This document shows positions 32,816-41,612 of a DNA stretch of 64,000 bases, piece after piece. The position numbers and the translations under genes were made by a program. Every line of letters starts with the position of its first letter. Within the stretch, counting starts at the first letter, position 1. The DNA comes from Clostridia bacterium. Lineage in GTDB: Bacteria; Bacillota; Clostridia; Christensenellales; CAG-138. The notes beneath the pieces are model-generated. The model worked only from the letters and a program-made list of their open reading frames with translations, searched no databases and was not told the origin of the DNA. The DNA is taken from positions 40,941 through 104,940 of the forward strand of contig JAFXZJ010000036.1 in the NCBI GenBank assembly GCA_017541305.1, read 5' to 3'.

Positions 32816-34093
32816 TTATTCTCTGATTATCATGCTGTCGCGCTCTGCGCCGACGGAGACGTATTTTATGAAGCAGCCTATCTGCTTTTCGATATAGAGG
32901 ACGTAGTTTTTGGCGGCCTCGGGAAGCTCTTCCCACGTGCGGCAGGCGGAGATATCGCATTTCCAGCCGGGGAAATATTCGATCACGGGCCTGCAGGAAT
33001 CGAGCGCGGCGGGGAACGGGAATTCGTCGATCATGCCGCCGTCAAGCTCGTAGCGCGTGCAGACGGGAATGCGGTCCATATAGCTCAGCACGTCAAGCTT
33101 TGTAAGCGCTATCGCCGTCGCGGCCTGCACCTCGACGCCGTAGCGGGTGGCGACGATATCGATGGGGCCGACGCGGCGGGGCCTGCCGGTCTTTGCGCCG
33201 TATTCAAAGCCTTCCTCGCGGAGCTTATCAGCCTCGGGCCCGAACATTTCGCACACGAAGGGGCCTTCGCCCACGCAGGTGGAATAGGCCTTGACCACGC
33301 CTATCACCTCGTCGATCTTCGCCCCGGGCAGACCCGAGCCGATGGGCGCGTATGCCGCGAGGGTGTTGGACGAGGTGGTGTAGGGATGGATGCCGAAGTC
33401 GATATCCTTGAGCGAGCCGAGCTGCGCCTCAAAGAGTATGCGTTTGCCGCTGTCCTGCGCCTTTTTAAGGAACGCGCCGGTGTTCTTTACGAAGGGCTTT
33501 ATGCGCTCGCAGCAGGTGTCGATCCAGTTTTCAAGCGCTTCAAAGGTGAAGCCCTCGGCGCCGTAAACCTTTTGGATCGTCAGGTTCTTCCACTCGAGCA
33601 GATCCTTCAAGCGGCTCCTGAGCAGCTTCGGGTACAAAAGCTCGCCGGCGAGCACGGTCTTTTTCTGGAATTTATCGGAATAGAAGGGCGCGATGCCCTG
33701 CTTGGTGGAGCCGTATTTTTTATCGGCAAGGCGTGCTTCCTCAAGCTCGTCGAGCAGCCTGTGCCAGGGGAGCAGGAGCGACGCGCGGTCGCTTATCATG
33801 AGGTTGTCGGGAGTGATGGGGACGCCCTTTGAGATGATATCGTCCATCTCGCTCACAAGGCTTTCGGGATCGACCGCCACGCCGTTGCCGAGTATGTTGA
33901 CGACTCCCTCGCGGAATATGCCCGAGGGGAGCAGGTGCAGAGCGAATTTGCCGTGCTCGTTGATCACGGTGTGCCCGGCGTTGCCGCCGCCCTGGAAGCG
34001 CACGACGACTTCGAAATCCTTCGTGAGCAGATCGACCATGCGGCCCTTGCCCTCGTCGCCCCAGTTGATGCCTACTATAGCGCAGTTAGCCAT
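32816..34093 (-). CDS. purA: adenylosuccinate synthetase
   Basis: A 425-residue GTP-dependent enzyme joining IMP and aspartate. 'GINWGDEGKGRMVDLLT' at residues 8-24 is the GTP P-loop with the catalytic Asp; 'QGGGNAGHTV' with the catalytic His follows; 'STCVGEGPF' and 'TGRPRRVGPID' are conserved. It follows purC by 10 bases. Together with purB it directs flux to AMP. Confidence 0.97.
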   Translation of the reverse strand: MANCAIVGINWGDEGKGRMVDLLTKDFEVVVRFQGGGNAGHTVINEHGKFALHLLPSGIFREGVVNILGNGVAVDPESLVSEMDDIISKGVPITPDNLMISDRASLLLPWHRLLDELEEARLADKKYGSTKQGIAPFYSDKFQKKTVLAGELLYPKLLRSRLKDLLEWKNLTIQKVYGAEGFTFEALENWIDTCCERIKPFVKNTGAFLKKAQDSGKRILFEAQLGSLKDIDFGIHPYTTSSNTLAAYAPIGSGLPGAKIDEVIGVVKAYSTCVGEGPFVCEMFGPEADKLREEGFEYGAKTGRPRRVGPIDIVATRYGVEVQAATAIALTKLDVLSYMDRIPVCTRYELDGGMIDEFPFPAALDSCRPVIEYFPGWKCDISACRTWEELPEAAKNYVLYIEKQIGCFIKYVSVGAERDSMIIRE

Positions 34094-34103
34094 GGTTTTA
34101 TCC

Positions 34104-34823
34104 TTAAAACTCGATATGCTCGTTGAGCCTCTTCATTACCTCGGCATAGGCGTCCTCAACGCCGCCGAGATCGCGGCGGAACCTGTCCTTATCGAGCTTT
34201 TCGCCGGTTGCGGAATCCCAAAGCCTGCAGGTGTCGGGGCTGATCTCGTCGGCCAATACTATCCTGCCGTCCGAGGTCTTGCCGAACTCGAGCTTGAAAT
34301 CGACCAGCGTGACGCCGCAGCCCGCCCAGAATGCCTTGAGATTGTCGTTTATCGCGAATGCCATGGACTTGATGGTCTCGATCTCCTCGCGGGTGGCAAG
34401 CCTAAGCGCGATGGCGTGATAGGCGTTCATGAGGGGATCGCCCAGCTCGTCGTTCTTATATGAAAACTCGATGGTGGGCTCGTCGAACACGATGCCCTCG
34501 GGAACGCCGAAGCGCTTTGCGAAGGAGCCCGCGGAGATATTGCGGATGATGACCTCGAGAGGCACTATGGATACCTTCCTGACGACGGTGTTGCGCTCGT
34601 CGAGCTCCTCGACGAAATGAGTGGGTATGCCCGCTTTTTCGAGCATCTTCATAAGGCGGTTGCTCATCTGATTGTTGATTACGCCCTTGCCCTTAATGGT
34701 GCCCTTCTTGAGGCCGTTGAACGCCGTTGCGTCGTCCTTATAGGAGACGATGACGAACTCGTCGTTATCCGTGGCGTAAACCTTCTTTGCCTTGCCCTCG
34801 TAAAGCTGTTCCAACCTTTCCAT
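34104..34823 (-). CDS. purC: phosphoribosylaminoimidazole-succinocarboxamide synthase
   Basis: A 239-residue SAICAR synthetase. The family start 'LYEGKAKKVYATD', the 'RNISAGSFAKRFGV' signature and 'DFKLEFG' with 'DEISPDTCRLWD' are all present. The start at 34823 is fixed by GGGAGG 6 bases before it; the much longer open frame upstream reads through the promoter and is not coding. First gene of purC-purA-purB-purF. Confidence 0.96.
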   Translation of the reverse strand: MERLEQLYEGKAKKVYATDNDEFVIVSYKDDATAFNGLKKGTIKGKGVINNQMSNRLMKMLEKAGIPTHFVEELDERNTVVRKVSIVPLEVIIRNISAGSFAKRFGVPEGIVFDEPTIEFSYKNDELGDPLMNAYHAIALRLATREEIETIKSMAFAINDNLKAFWAGCGVTLVDFKLEFGKTSDGRIVLADEISPDTCRLWDSATGEKLDKDRFRRDLGGVEDAYAEVMKRLNEHIEF

Positions 34824-34858
34824 ACAGTACCTCCCAAGGTGAAAATTAAATAAGATAT

Positions 34859-34901
34859 GGCAAAGACTCATCGTGTGATACATCGCGGGAACGTCTTTGC
34901 C
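34859..34901 (-). promoter_or_regulatory. hairpin in the purC 5' leader
   Basis: Perfect 9-base inverted repeat GGCAAAGAC / GTCTTTGCC (34893-34901, 34859-34867) with a 25-base loop, between the promoter and the ribosome site. No T-run, no recognisable purine riboswitch and no PurR box. Could be a protein-binding or stability element. Confidence 0.45.
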
Positions 34902-34922
34902 AAAGGTATTACCAACTAAGTA

Positions 34923-34951
34923 ACTATACTCTTTTTTTACCGCCTTGTCAA
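34923..34951 (-). promoter_or_regulatory. promoter of the purCABF operon
   Basis: Minus strand TTGACA (34946-34951), 17-base spacer, TATAGT (34923-34928); about 100 bases of leader before purC. Confidence 0.82.
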
Positions 34952-35016
34952 CAGCCCCGAGGCCCCGAAAAGCCCTTTTGAAATAATATTTAATACGACG
35001 TTTGCCTTGCGTGAAC

Positions 35017-35045
35017 TTGCCAAATCCCTTTCCGGGTGATACAAT
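35017..35045 (+). promoter_or_regulatory. promoter of the M20 peptidase gene
   Basis: TTGCCA (35017-35022), 17-base spacer ending TGA, TACAAT (35040-35045), 31 bases before the ATG. Confidence 0.7.
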
Positions 35046-35075
35046 CGGAATATACGCATTGAGGAAAGGACGGGT

Positions 35076-36203
35076 ATGACGGATATGAAACGCTGGATAG
35101 AGGATCATTTTGAGGAGCACAAGGCGCTTTTGAAGCGCTTTGCGGCGATCCCCGCGCCGTCGGGCAGCGAGGACGGGCGCGTGAGATTCCTGATGGAATA
35201 CATAAGCGCTCTGGGCTATGAGCCCTTCACGGACGAAGCTAAAAACGTGCTGGTGCGCCTGGGCGGCGAAGGAAAGGCCGCCTGCTTCATGGCGCATACG
35301 GACGTCGTTTTTCCCGATACGGAGCCGCTTCCCGTGCGCGAGGAGGGCGACAGGCTGTTTGCCCCCGGCATAGGGGATAATTCCGCCGACGTATGTGCCA
35401 TGCTCACTATGCTGAAATACTTCCGTGAGCACGGCATGGAGCCCAAAAGCCCCCTGCTGTTCGTATTCGATTCATGCGAGGAGGGGCTTGGGAACCTAAA
35501 GGGCGTGCGCCGCGTGATGAGCGATCACGGGGACGGGATCGAATCCGTGATCTGCTTTGACTGCTCGCTCGACGAGGGGCTTATCACCCGCGCAGTGGGC
35601 TCGGAAAGATGGCGCGTCGCCTGCACGACCCGGGGCGGGCATTCCTTTGCCGCCTTCGGCAGCCCAAGCGCGATACACCGCACGGCGGAGCTGATAACCA
35701 AGCTGTATGCGCAGGCGCTTCCCGACAAGCCCGGTTCGCGCACGACCTATAACGCCGGCGTGATCACGGGAGGCACCTCCGTGAACACCATCGCTCAGCG
35801 CTGCGAAATGCTGTATGAATACCGTTCCGACGACCATGAATGTCTGGAATTCATGCGAAAGCAGTTTGAAGAGCTGCTTGCCGAAGCCGACTGCGAGGAA
35901 GCGCATTTTGAAGCGGAGCTGATAGGCGAACGCCCCTGCGGCAAGGCAGTGGACGAGAAGGCCCTTGCGGCGCTTATCACGCGCTGTGAGGACGCGATAG
36001 TATCCGTCACGGGTGAAAAGCCCGCCCGCAGCGCCGGCTCGACCGACGCCAACATCCCGCTCTCCCTCGGCGTGCCCGCCGTGACGTTCGGCCTGCTTAT
36101 AGGCGAGGGTGCGCACACCCGCGAGGAATGGCTCTATACCGATTCGCTCAAAATCGGGCTTGAGATAGGGCTCAAGCTTCTCTGCGATAATTGGTTCCGA
36201 TAA
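35076..36203 (+). CDS. M20 family metallopeptidase
   Basis: A 375-residue cytoplasmic amidohydrolase. The metal site shows 'CFMAHTDVVFPD' (His-x-Asp), 'GIGDNSADVCAML' with the bridging Asp, 'DSCEEGLGN' (Glu-Glu), and the dimerisation-domain His 'TTRGGHSFAAFGSP'. It resembles the PepT/YqjE-like M20 enzymes that cleave di- or tripeptides or acylated amino acids. Substrate not predictable. GAGGAAAGG precedes the ATG. Convergent with the BlaR1-like gene after 10 bases, without a clear terminator. Confidence 0.88.
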   Translation: MTDMKRWIEDHFEEHKALLKRFAAIPAPSGSEDGRVRFLMEYISALGYEPFTDEAKNVLVRLGGEGKAACFMAHTDVVFPDTEPLPVREEGDRLFAPGIGDNSADVCAMLTMLKYFREHGMEPKSPLLFVFDSCEEGLGNLKGVRRVMSDHGDGIESVICFDCSLDEGLITRAVGSERWRVACTTRGGHSFAAFGSPSAIHRTAELITKLYAQALPDKPGSRTTYNAGVITGGTSVNTIAQRCEMLYEYRSDDHECLEFMRKQFEELLAEADCEEAHFEAELIGERPCGKAVDEKALAALITRCEDAIVSVTGEKPARSAGSTDANIPLSLGVPAVTFGLLIGEGAHTREEWLYTDSLKIGLEIGLKLLCDNWFR

Positions 36204-36213
36204 GCGAAACGCT

Positions 36214-38910
36214 TCATTCGTCCGGGCTGAGGCCAAGCATCTTCCTCACGCCGGGCACGTAGTAACTGTCGATCCTGTAATAATAGCTCGATATCGGGTT
36301 GTGATAGGGTATGACGGTGATATCCTCATCCGGGATATCATAGGTCGAGAGTATCAGCCGCATATCGGCGGAGCCGACGCCGTACGCGCTCAACAGCTCC
36401 TCCCACTTATGCTCTCCGCCGGGCTTCAGGCAGAAGGAGAAGCTGCCCTTGGCCATCTGCCAGACGTACACGTTCAGCCCGTTTGAAGTATCCAGGCCGA
36501 AGTATTCCGGCGCCTTCTCGCGAAGCTCTTCAAGGCGCTCCTCGGCCTCCGCGCCCTCATAGCCGAAGGTCCCGAAAAGCGCGGTATACGCCCTTGCGCA
36601 AATGAATTCGGGCAGGAAGACAGTGCTTGAAACGTTATTCCTGACGGGTATCACGTCCACCGGCTTGTCATAATGGTATCCGTCGCTCATGTACTGCGAG
36701 AGCACGAGGCGCATATCCGCCGCACAGACGCCGCGGGATGAGATCCGCTTCGCCATCTCGGGGCAGTCGCCGTCCTCGGTAACGTCAAAATACTCATCCG
36801 TCACGTAATACCTTTCATTCATCACGTATATAAAGAGCTTTTTCCCGCCGAGCCCGAAGAATTCGCCGTGCCCGGCGCGGAGTTTATTCAGCCTTTCCTC
36901 CTGCGTATCCACGGAAAAATCGATCCAATACTCCCCCGTCCTGCCCGGATAGAGGCGGTATCTCCCGGGCTCGAGCTTATAATAGCCGTACACCTGATAG
37001 GGGACGTAGCGGCTCTCGCCCGCGGGGACCGTGTACCTTTCCTCGGGGACCTCGTCGAAGAACAGCTCGGTATAGCCTTCGTCTGTAAAGCGCGAGAGCG
37101 TGAAGCTGCCGTCGGCTTCGATATCGCCGTCCGTGTTGTTGGTCCACACGAGGCCGAAGAGCATATAGCGGTCGTACTCCTCGGCGAGGCTCACGCCGAT
37201 ATCCACGCCCGCATGCTCGGAATGCGCCGCCGCGCCGGGGAAATACGCCTTGGCGGGCGCTTTGAGGGTGAAATCGATCCAATAATCGGTGGGCTCGGAG
37301 CCGTTCAGATAAAGCCTGTATTCGCCCGCTTCGAGATCGCCGAACATATCGAGGCTGTAGGCGTGCGTCGTGAAGCTGTGGGCAAAAAGCCCGTAGCCCA
37401 CGCAGGAGAACGCGAAATCGACGTCGGTGCGGACGGGGACCTTTTCCCAATCGCCGCCGACCTTTTTGTAAAGCACGCAGAACTCGCCGTATTGAAAATA
37501 CTCGTCCCCGACGACGTCGAACACCGCGGTGACGGTGTTGTGCGAGGTGAAGCTCATCCCAGCCGCGCCAACGCGCACGTTGGGATCGTTCGAGAAGCCC
37601 TTCGCGTTTTCGAGCTCGAAGGGGATGGCCGTTTCAAGCGAGAGCATCCCGTTCAGCCTCGCCCAGTCGCCGTAGCTCACGGTCTTGAACGTCCCACTTT
37701 CGGGATCCCAAAGGATATGCCCCGCGGGATCGTATCGCACCGTTTTTTTGTCCGCCGTGAATCCGTATGCGCCGAAGAGAGGCGTCTCGCCCTCCTGCCA
37801 GTCTGGGCCGGTGATAAGCTCCTCAAGGAAGGCTTCGTCGGCCTTTTTGATCTCTATCGCGGTCTCGGTCATCATCACCGGATCGAGTTTTACGCATTTC
37901 ACCTTATCTGAAGCTCCTCTCTCGGGATCTGTCAGGAAGCACACCGCGCAGACGATCGCGGCGAGCACGGCGAGAATTATCAGCCAGAACGCCGGTTTTT
38001 TGTAATCGAGCACCTTCCTTATTCGATGCTTGGGAGCCGTCTCGCCGAATGCGAGCGGGCACGCGGTGATCAGGCGGCTGCGCTTCGAACAGCAGAGTAT
38101 GGTCTCGGAATACGCCGCTCGCGCATCGTTGTCCATGCGGCTTATCACCTTTTCGTCGCAGGCAAGCTCGATATCGCGGCACAAAAGCGCATAGGCGAGC
38201 CACATGAGCGGATTGAACCAGTGGATCGAAAGGAGCATGAACCCGAGCGGCTTCCAGATATGATCGCCCCTTTTAATATGCGCACGCTCATGCCCGAGCA
38301 CGTGCGCCCGGTCCGCCTCGGAAAGCCCCGAGGGCAGGAATATGCGCGGGCGGAACACGCCGAGTATGAAGGGGGAGGGGAGCGCGTCGCAGACGAAAAC
38401 GCCCTTCTCCGTCTCGAGCCTTGCCGCAGTGCGCTTTTCGAGCCGCAGACGGGATACGAGCATATAGACGAGCATCGCGCAGGCGCCCGACGCCCATACT
38501 ATCGCCGCGATCAGCAGGGGATCCGCCCCGCGCGCCGGGGTATGGGAAACGCCGACGGAGGAAGAGGTACCGGGCGGCGTCTCGGAGATTGGCGCTTCGG
38601 CCGCGCTCTTTCCTTCATAGAAGCCCGAGATCACGGGATTCACCGCGCTGTTGACGAAGGCAAAGCCCGAATCGATCACGGGCGGCGAATCGGGGACCGC
38701 GCCCGCTCTCACCGTCTCCGCGCTCGGTATGAGGCTCAGGGAGCTTGTGACGCCGAAGGGGACTATGAGGCGCAGGCCCACTATCGCCCAGAGGATGCAG
38801 ACGGCCCATTTGGGCGCTTTTTTGAGCAGGAAACGCAAAACGCATACGGCGAGCACGAGGAACCCCGCCGAGATGCTCATATTGAGAAGCTTCAAAAACA
38901 CCTCGCTCAT
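36214..38910 (-). CDS. BlaR1/MecR1-like M56 membrane peptidase with a non-penicillin-binding outer region
   Basis: An 898-residue protein. The N-terminal ~330 residues are the M56 peptidase: membrane helices at about 12-30, 36-54 and 130-153, the zinc motif HERAH (H207-H211) and third ligand in 'DIELACDEKVI' (E248), then a helix at about 308-328. Beyond that, instead of the class D beta-lactamase-like sensor of true BlaR1, there are two Ig-like units ending 'YRLYLNGSEPTDYWIDFT' and 'YRLYPGRTGEYWIDFS', and two related ~100-residue C-terminal repeats ('EYFGL..LFIYVMN..ADMRLVLSQY' and 'EYFGL..LNVYVWQ..ADMRLILSTY'). No SxxK active-site serine is apparent in that region. It should cleave or inactivate the BlaI-like repressor on sensing some other signal. 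Confidence 0.8.
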   Translation of the reverse strand: MSEVFLKLLNMSISAGFLVLAVCVLRFLLKKAPKWAVCILWAIVGLRLIVPFGVTSSLSLIPSAETVRAGAVPDSPPVIDSGFAFVNSAVNPVISGFYEGKSAAEAPISETPPGTSSSVGVSHTPARGADPLLIAAIVWASGACAMLVYMLVSRLRLEKRTAARLETEKGVFVCDALPSPFILGVFRPRIFLPSGLSEADRAHVLGHERAHIKRGDHIWKPLGFMLLSIHWFNPLMWLAYALLCRDIELACDEKVISRMDNDARAAYSETILCCSKRSRLITACPLAFGETAPKHRIRKVLDYKKPAFWLIILAVLAAIVCAVCFLTDPERGASDKVKCVKLDPVMMTETAIEIKKADEAFLEELITGPDWQEGETPLFGAYGFTADKKTVRYDPAGHILWDPESGTFKTVSYGDWARLNGMLSLETAIPFELENAKGFSNDPNVRVGAAGMSFTSHNTVTAVFDVVGDEYFQYGEFCVLYKKVGGDWEKVPVRTDVDFAFSCVGYGLFAHSFTTHAYSLDMFGDLEAGEYRLYLNGSEPTDYWIDFTLKAPAKAYFPGAAAHSEHAGVDIGVSLAEEYDRYMLFGLVWTNNTDGDIEADGSFTLSRFTDEGYTELFFDEVPEERYTVPAGESRYVPYQVYGYYKLEPGRYRLYPGRTGEYWIDFSVDTQEERLNKLRAGHGEFFGLGGKKLFIYVMNERYYVTDEYFDVTEDGDCPEMAKRISSRGVCAADMRLVLSQYMSDGYHYDKPVDVIPVRNNVSSTVFLPEFICARAYTALFGTFGYEGAEAEERLEELREKAPEYFGLDTSNGLNVYVWQMAKGSFSFCLKPGGEHKWEELLSAYGVGSADMRLILSTYDIPDEDITVIPYHNPISSYYYRIDSYYVPGVRKMLGLSPDE

Positions 38911-39278
38911 GCCTTCCCCCCCTCTCTGAACGAATCGATCATGCGCTTTATCTCGTCCGCCTCATCATCGGTTATGGGCTTGCCGTTCATGAACGCCGCG
39001 ACGAATGCGGGCAGCGAGCCCGAAAAGGTCTCCTCCACGAAGCTGAGGCTGCGGCGGGAAAAGTATTCCTCCTTGGATATGAGCGCGCGAACCAAGCCGC
39101 CGTCATTCTTGAAAAGCCCCTTTTCACAGAGCTTTTTAAGCACCGTATAGGTGGTCGATTTCTTCCAGCCGAGCTTTTCCCCGCAGAGCTTGACGAGCTC
39201 CGGCGAGGCGATGGGCGCATGCTCCCATATTATTTCCGCGAAGCGCTGCTGCACCGCGCCGAGATCGGTATTATCCAT
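38907..39278 (-). CDS. BlaI/MecI-type transcriptional repressor
   Basis: A 123-residue winged-helix repressor: 'LGAVQQRFAEIIWEHAPIASPELVKL', recognition helix 'GWKKSTTYTVLKKLCEKGLF', wing, and C-terminal dimerisation helices that in BlaI are cut by the BlaR1 peptidase. Its stop overlaps the sensor's start (ATGA). It is preceded by a promoter holding two GTCTA-N7-TAGAC palindromes, so it represses itself. No beta-lactamase gene is nearby. Confidence 0.88.
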   Translation of the reverse strand: MDNTDLGAVQQRFAEIIWEHAPIASPELVKLCGEKLGWKKSTTYTVLKKLCEKGLFKNDGGLVRALISKEEYFSRRSLSFVEETFSGSLPAFVAAFMNGKPITDDEADEIKRMIDSFREGGKA

Positions 39279-39294
39279 ATAAAGGCCTCCCTTG

Positions 39295-39311
39295 GTCTAT
39301 TCTCAGTAGAC
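39295..39311. promoter_or_regulatory. BlaI-type operator 1
   Basis: GTCTA-N7-TAGAC palindrome downstream of the -10 box, covering the transcription start of the blaI-like gene. Centre 27 bp from operator 2. Confidence 0.75.
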
Positions 39312-39320
39312 TGCAGTTTC

Positions 39321-39349
39321 AGTCTATCATGGATAGACCGGAATGTCAA
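39321..39349 (-). promoter_or_regulatory. promoter of the BlaI/BlaR1-like operon
   Basis: Minus strand TTGACA (39344-39349), 17-base spacer, TAGACT (39321-39326). The spacer and -10 box are occupied by operator 2. Confidence 0.78.
39322..39338. promoter_or_regulatory. BlaI-type operator 2
   Basis: GTCTA-N7-TAGAC palindrome overlapping the -10 box and spacer. Identical half sites to operator 1; binding of the repressor would exclude RNA polymerase. Confidence 0.75.
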
Positions 39350-39353
39350 CCCC

Positions 39354-39389
39354 AAAAAAATAAAAAAGGCGCATGTTTTTTTGCGCCTT
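39354..39389 (-). terminator. plsX intrinsic terminator
   Basis: AAGGCGC (39383-39389 on the minus strand) / GCGCCTT (39366-39372), then TTTTATTTTTTT on the minus strand. Confidence 0.85.
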
Positions 39390-39405
39390 GATGAACGTGA
39401 ACGGT

Positions 39406-40419
39406 TTACTGCTCGGGAGCGAGCTTTGATATCTCCTCCCCTATCCTTTCGATGAGCGAGGCGGCCTGCATCTTATAGGCCTGCTCGAGACATTTATAAA
39501 CCGAGACCGCGTTGGACGAGCCGTGGCCCTTTACGACTATCTTTTTGCAGCCGAGGAGCACGCTGCCGCCGTAATTGCGGTAATCCATGAATTCCTTTTC
39601 ATCTTTGAACATTTTGCGCATAAGAAGCGCGCCCAGCTTGTTGATGGTGCGGGAATAGATATCGCGCTTGAGCTTTTTGAGCATTTCAAGGCAGGCGCCC
39701 TCGGTGGATTTTATGAGCACGTTGCCCGCAAAGCCGTCGGTGACCACGAGATCGTAATCGCCCGAAAGCAGCTCGCGCGCCTCCATATTGCCCACGAAAT
39801 TGACGCTTTCCATAGCCTTGATCGCGGGCCAGGCGGCCTTTCGCAGCTCGTCGCCCTTGGTATCCTCAACGCCTATATTCAGCAGCGCGACCCTGGGCCT
39901 TTCAAGCCCGTAGGATTCAAGATATAGGCTGCCCATTATCGCAAACTGCTGCAGCATGCGCACGGAGACGTCGACGTTGGCGCCGCTGTCGCATATGCCG
40001 ACTATGCCGCCCTTCATGGTGGGCATTATGGGGCAGAACGCGGGGCGCTTGACGCCAGGGATCCTGCCGACCCTGAGCGTGCCCGCCGCGACCAGCGCGC
40101 CGGTGGAGCCGATCGTCACGATGCCGTGCACGGAATCGTCGTTCCTCACAAGCTCTATCGCCTTCATCAGCGAGCTTTCCTTCTTTTGCTTTATGGCGAC
40201 CGTCGGAGTCTCGTCACAGCCGATCACCTCGGGCGCGTGAAGCACGGAAAGCCTTGATTTATCATAGCTTTTTTCCGCCAGAAGCGGGCTTATCACGCTC
40301 TCGTCGCCCGTCAGCACAAGCTCCAGATCGGGCAAGCGATCAAGCGCCGTTATCGCGCCGTCTATATTGGCCTCGGGGCTGTGATCGCCGCCGAAGCAGT
40401 CGAGTGCTATCTTTATCAT
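39406..40419 (-). CDS. plsX: phosphate acyltransferase
   Basis: A 337-residue enzyme converting acyl-ACP to acyl-phosphate for phosphatidic acid synthesis. Family features: 'IALDCFGGDHSPEANIDGA' at the N-terminus, 'GSTGALVAAGTLRVGRIPGVKRP', and 'VVTDGFAGNVLIKSTEG'. Its start overlaps the preceding gene by 4 bases (ATGA), with GGGAGG upstream. With FakA/FakB nearby, acyl-phosphate can be made here both from acyl-ACP and from exogenous fatty acids. Confidence 0.95.
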   Translation of the reverse strand: MIKIALDCFGGDHSPEANIDGAITALDRLPDLELVLTGDESVISPLLAEKSYDKSRLSVLHAPEVIGCDETPTVAIKQKKESSLMKAIELVRNDDSVHGIVTIGSTGALVAAGTLRVGRIPGVKRPAFCPIMPTMKGGIVGICDSGANVDVSVRMLQQFAIMGSLYLESYGLERPRVALLNIGVEDTKGDELRKAAWPAIKAMESVNFVGNMEARELLSGDYDLVVTDGFAGNVLIKSTEGACLEMLKKLKRDIYSRTINKLGALLMRKMFKDEKEFMDYRNYGGSVLLGCKKIVVKGHGSSNAVSVYKCLEQAYKMQAASLIERIGEEISKLAPEQ

Positions 40420-41549
40420 TCGCGCACCTCCCTCAGCTTCTTAACGTATGACCTTCTTCTCTTATGCTTTACCTCCCTGAACCTTTTCCACTGGTTCTGT
40501 ATCATGAGGTTGTCCTCGAGGTTCAGGTTGGTTTCGGCATATTCGATTCCGGGGGCGCGCAGCATGCGCTCGAGCTCGGCGGATACCGCGACGGATACGC
40601 CGCGCATGGCCCACGCGGGATCGACGCCGATGAGGCCCAGATCGATTATCTTGGGATGCTTTATCGCCCGCAGCACGCGAACGACGGCGGCGGGGGTCAG
40701 GTGCCCGTTGGACTTGCGCACCGCCTCGGCTATCGAGGGGAAGCAGATGCCGAGGCAGACCACGTTATCGTTCTCGTCGAGTATCGCGGCGACGTGATCG
40801 AGATCGATGATGAGCTTGAAATTGTCTATCATCAGCTTCTTCATGCCGTCGGTGAAGGGCACGGTGCCGTAGAGCTGATCATAGGATCTGTCGAGCAGCT
40901 CAAATAGGCCGTCGGCATATTTATCAAGGAAATCGTTTACGTTTTCAGCCGGTCCGAATCGCAGGTTATAGCGCTTCATGATGCGGTCGGAGAGCTGTTT
41001 CAAATGGCCGTTGTTCTCCTCGGGCGGATAGAGGCGGCTTTCGGTCCAGTCGACCTCCTTTACGTAGCCCAGGTTTTCGATGAGGCGCGGATAATATTCG
41101 TAATTGTATTGCTCCTCGAAGGTCGAGGGCTGATCGAAGCCCTCGATGAGCATGCCCTCGCGCTCGAGATCGGAGAAGCCCAACGGGCCCACGACGGTGT
41201 CCATGCCAAGCGAAAGCGCCCACTTTTCGACCGCGGCAAAGAGCGCGTCCGCCACGTCCTGATCGTCGACGGAATCGAACCTTGTGAAGCGGACTCGCTT
41301 CTCGTTGTTCTTCTCGTTGGCGGCCTTCTGCAGTATGCCGGATATGCGCCCGACCGTTTTTCCGTCGCGGCGGGCGATATAATACACCGCCTCGCAGGTG
41401 TCGTTATAGACGTAATCCCTGCGGAATATCTTTTTCTCGTCCATCCACAGCGGCGGAACGAAATTCGGTTCGCCCCTGTAGAGCCTTAGCGGGAAATTAA
41501 GGAATTCCCGCTGCTGTTTTTTTGTTTTAACCTCAACTACCTCGATCAT
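40416..41549 (-). CDS. GNAT-fold acyltransferase-like protein
   Basis: A 377-residue protein of a family widespread in anaerobes, beginning 'KQQREFLNFPLRLYRGEPNFVPPLWMDE', then 'YYIARRDGKTVGRISGI' and a central GNAT core around 'GPLGFSDLEREGMLIEGFDQP'. The C-terminal half repeats a GNAT-like layout. The acyl donor and acceptor are unknown. It lies between fakB and plsX (coupled to plsX by ATGA overlap), which suggests a role in lipid or acyl metabolism; that is inference from position. Confidence 0.7.
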   Translation of the reverse strand: MIEVVEVKTKKQQREFLNFPLRLYRGEPNFVPPLWMDEKKIFRRDYVYNDTCEAVYYIARRDGKTVGRISGILQKAANEKNNEKRVRFTRFDSVDDQDVADALFAAVEKWALSLGMDTVVGPLGFSDLEREGMLIEGFDQPSTFEEQYNYEYYPRLIENLGYVKEVDWTESRLYPPEENNGHLKQLSDRIMKRYNLRFGPAENVNDFLDKYADGLFELLDRSYDQLYGTVPFTDGMKKLMIDNFKLIIDLDHVAAILDENDNVVCLGICFPSIAEAVRKSNGHLTPAAVVRVLRAIKHPKIIDLGLIGVDPAWAMRGVSVAVSAELERMLRAPGIEYAETNLNLEDNLMIQNQWKRFREVKHKRRRSYVKKLREVRE

Positions 41550-41612
41550 ATCAACCCTCGTTCGCCCTCCCGCGGGGAAGGCTTTTCGATCTGCCGCTTA
41601 CCTTTTTTCCGC

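Noticed and set aside
34824-35000. Purine riboswitch upstream of purC
   Set aside because: The conserved purine aptamer core is missing; only a simple hairpin is seen.
34824-35432. N-terminal extension of purC
   Set aside because: It reads through the consensus promoter and the divergent M20 gene; purC begins with its family motif at 34823 after a good ribosome site.
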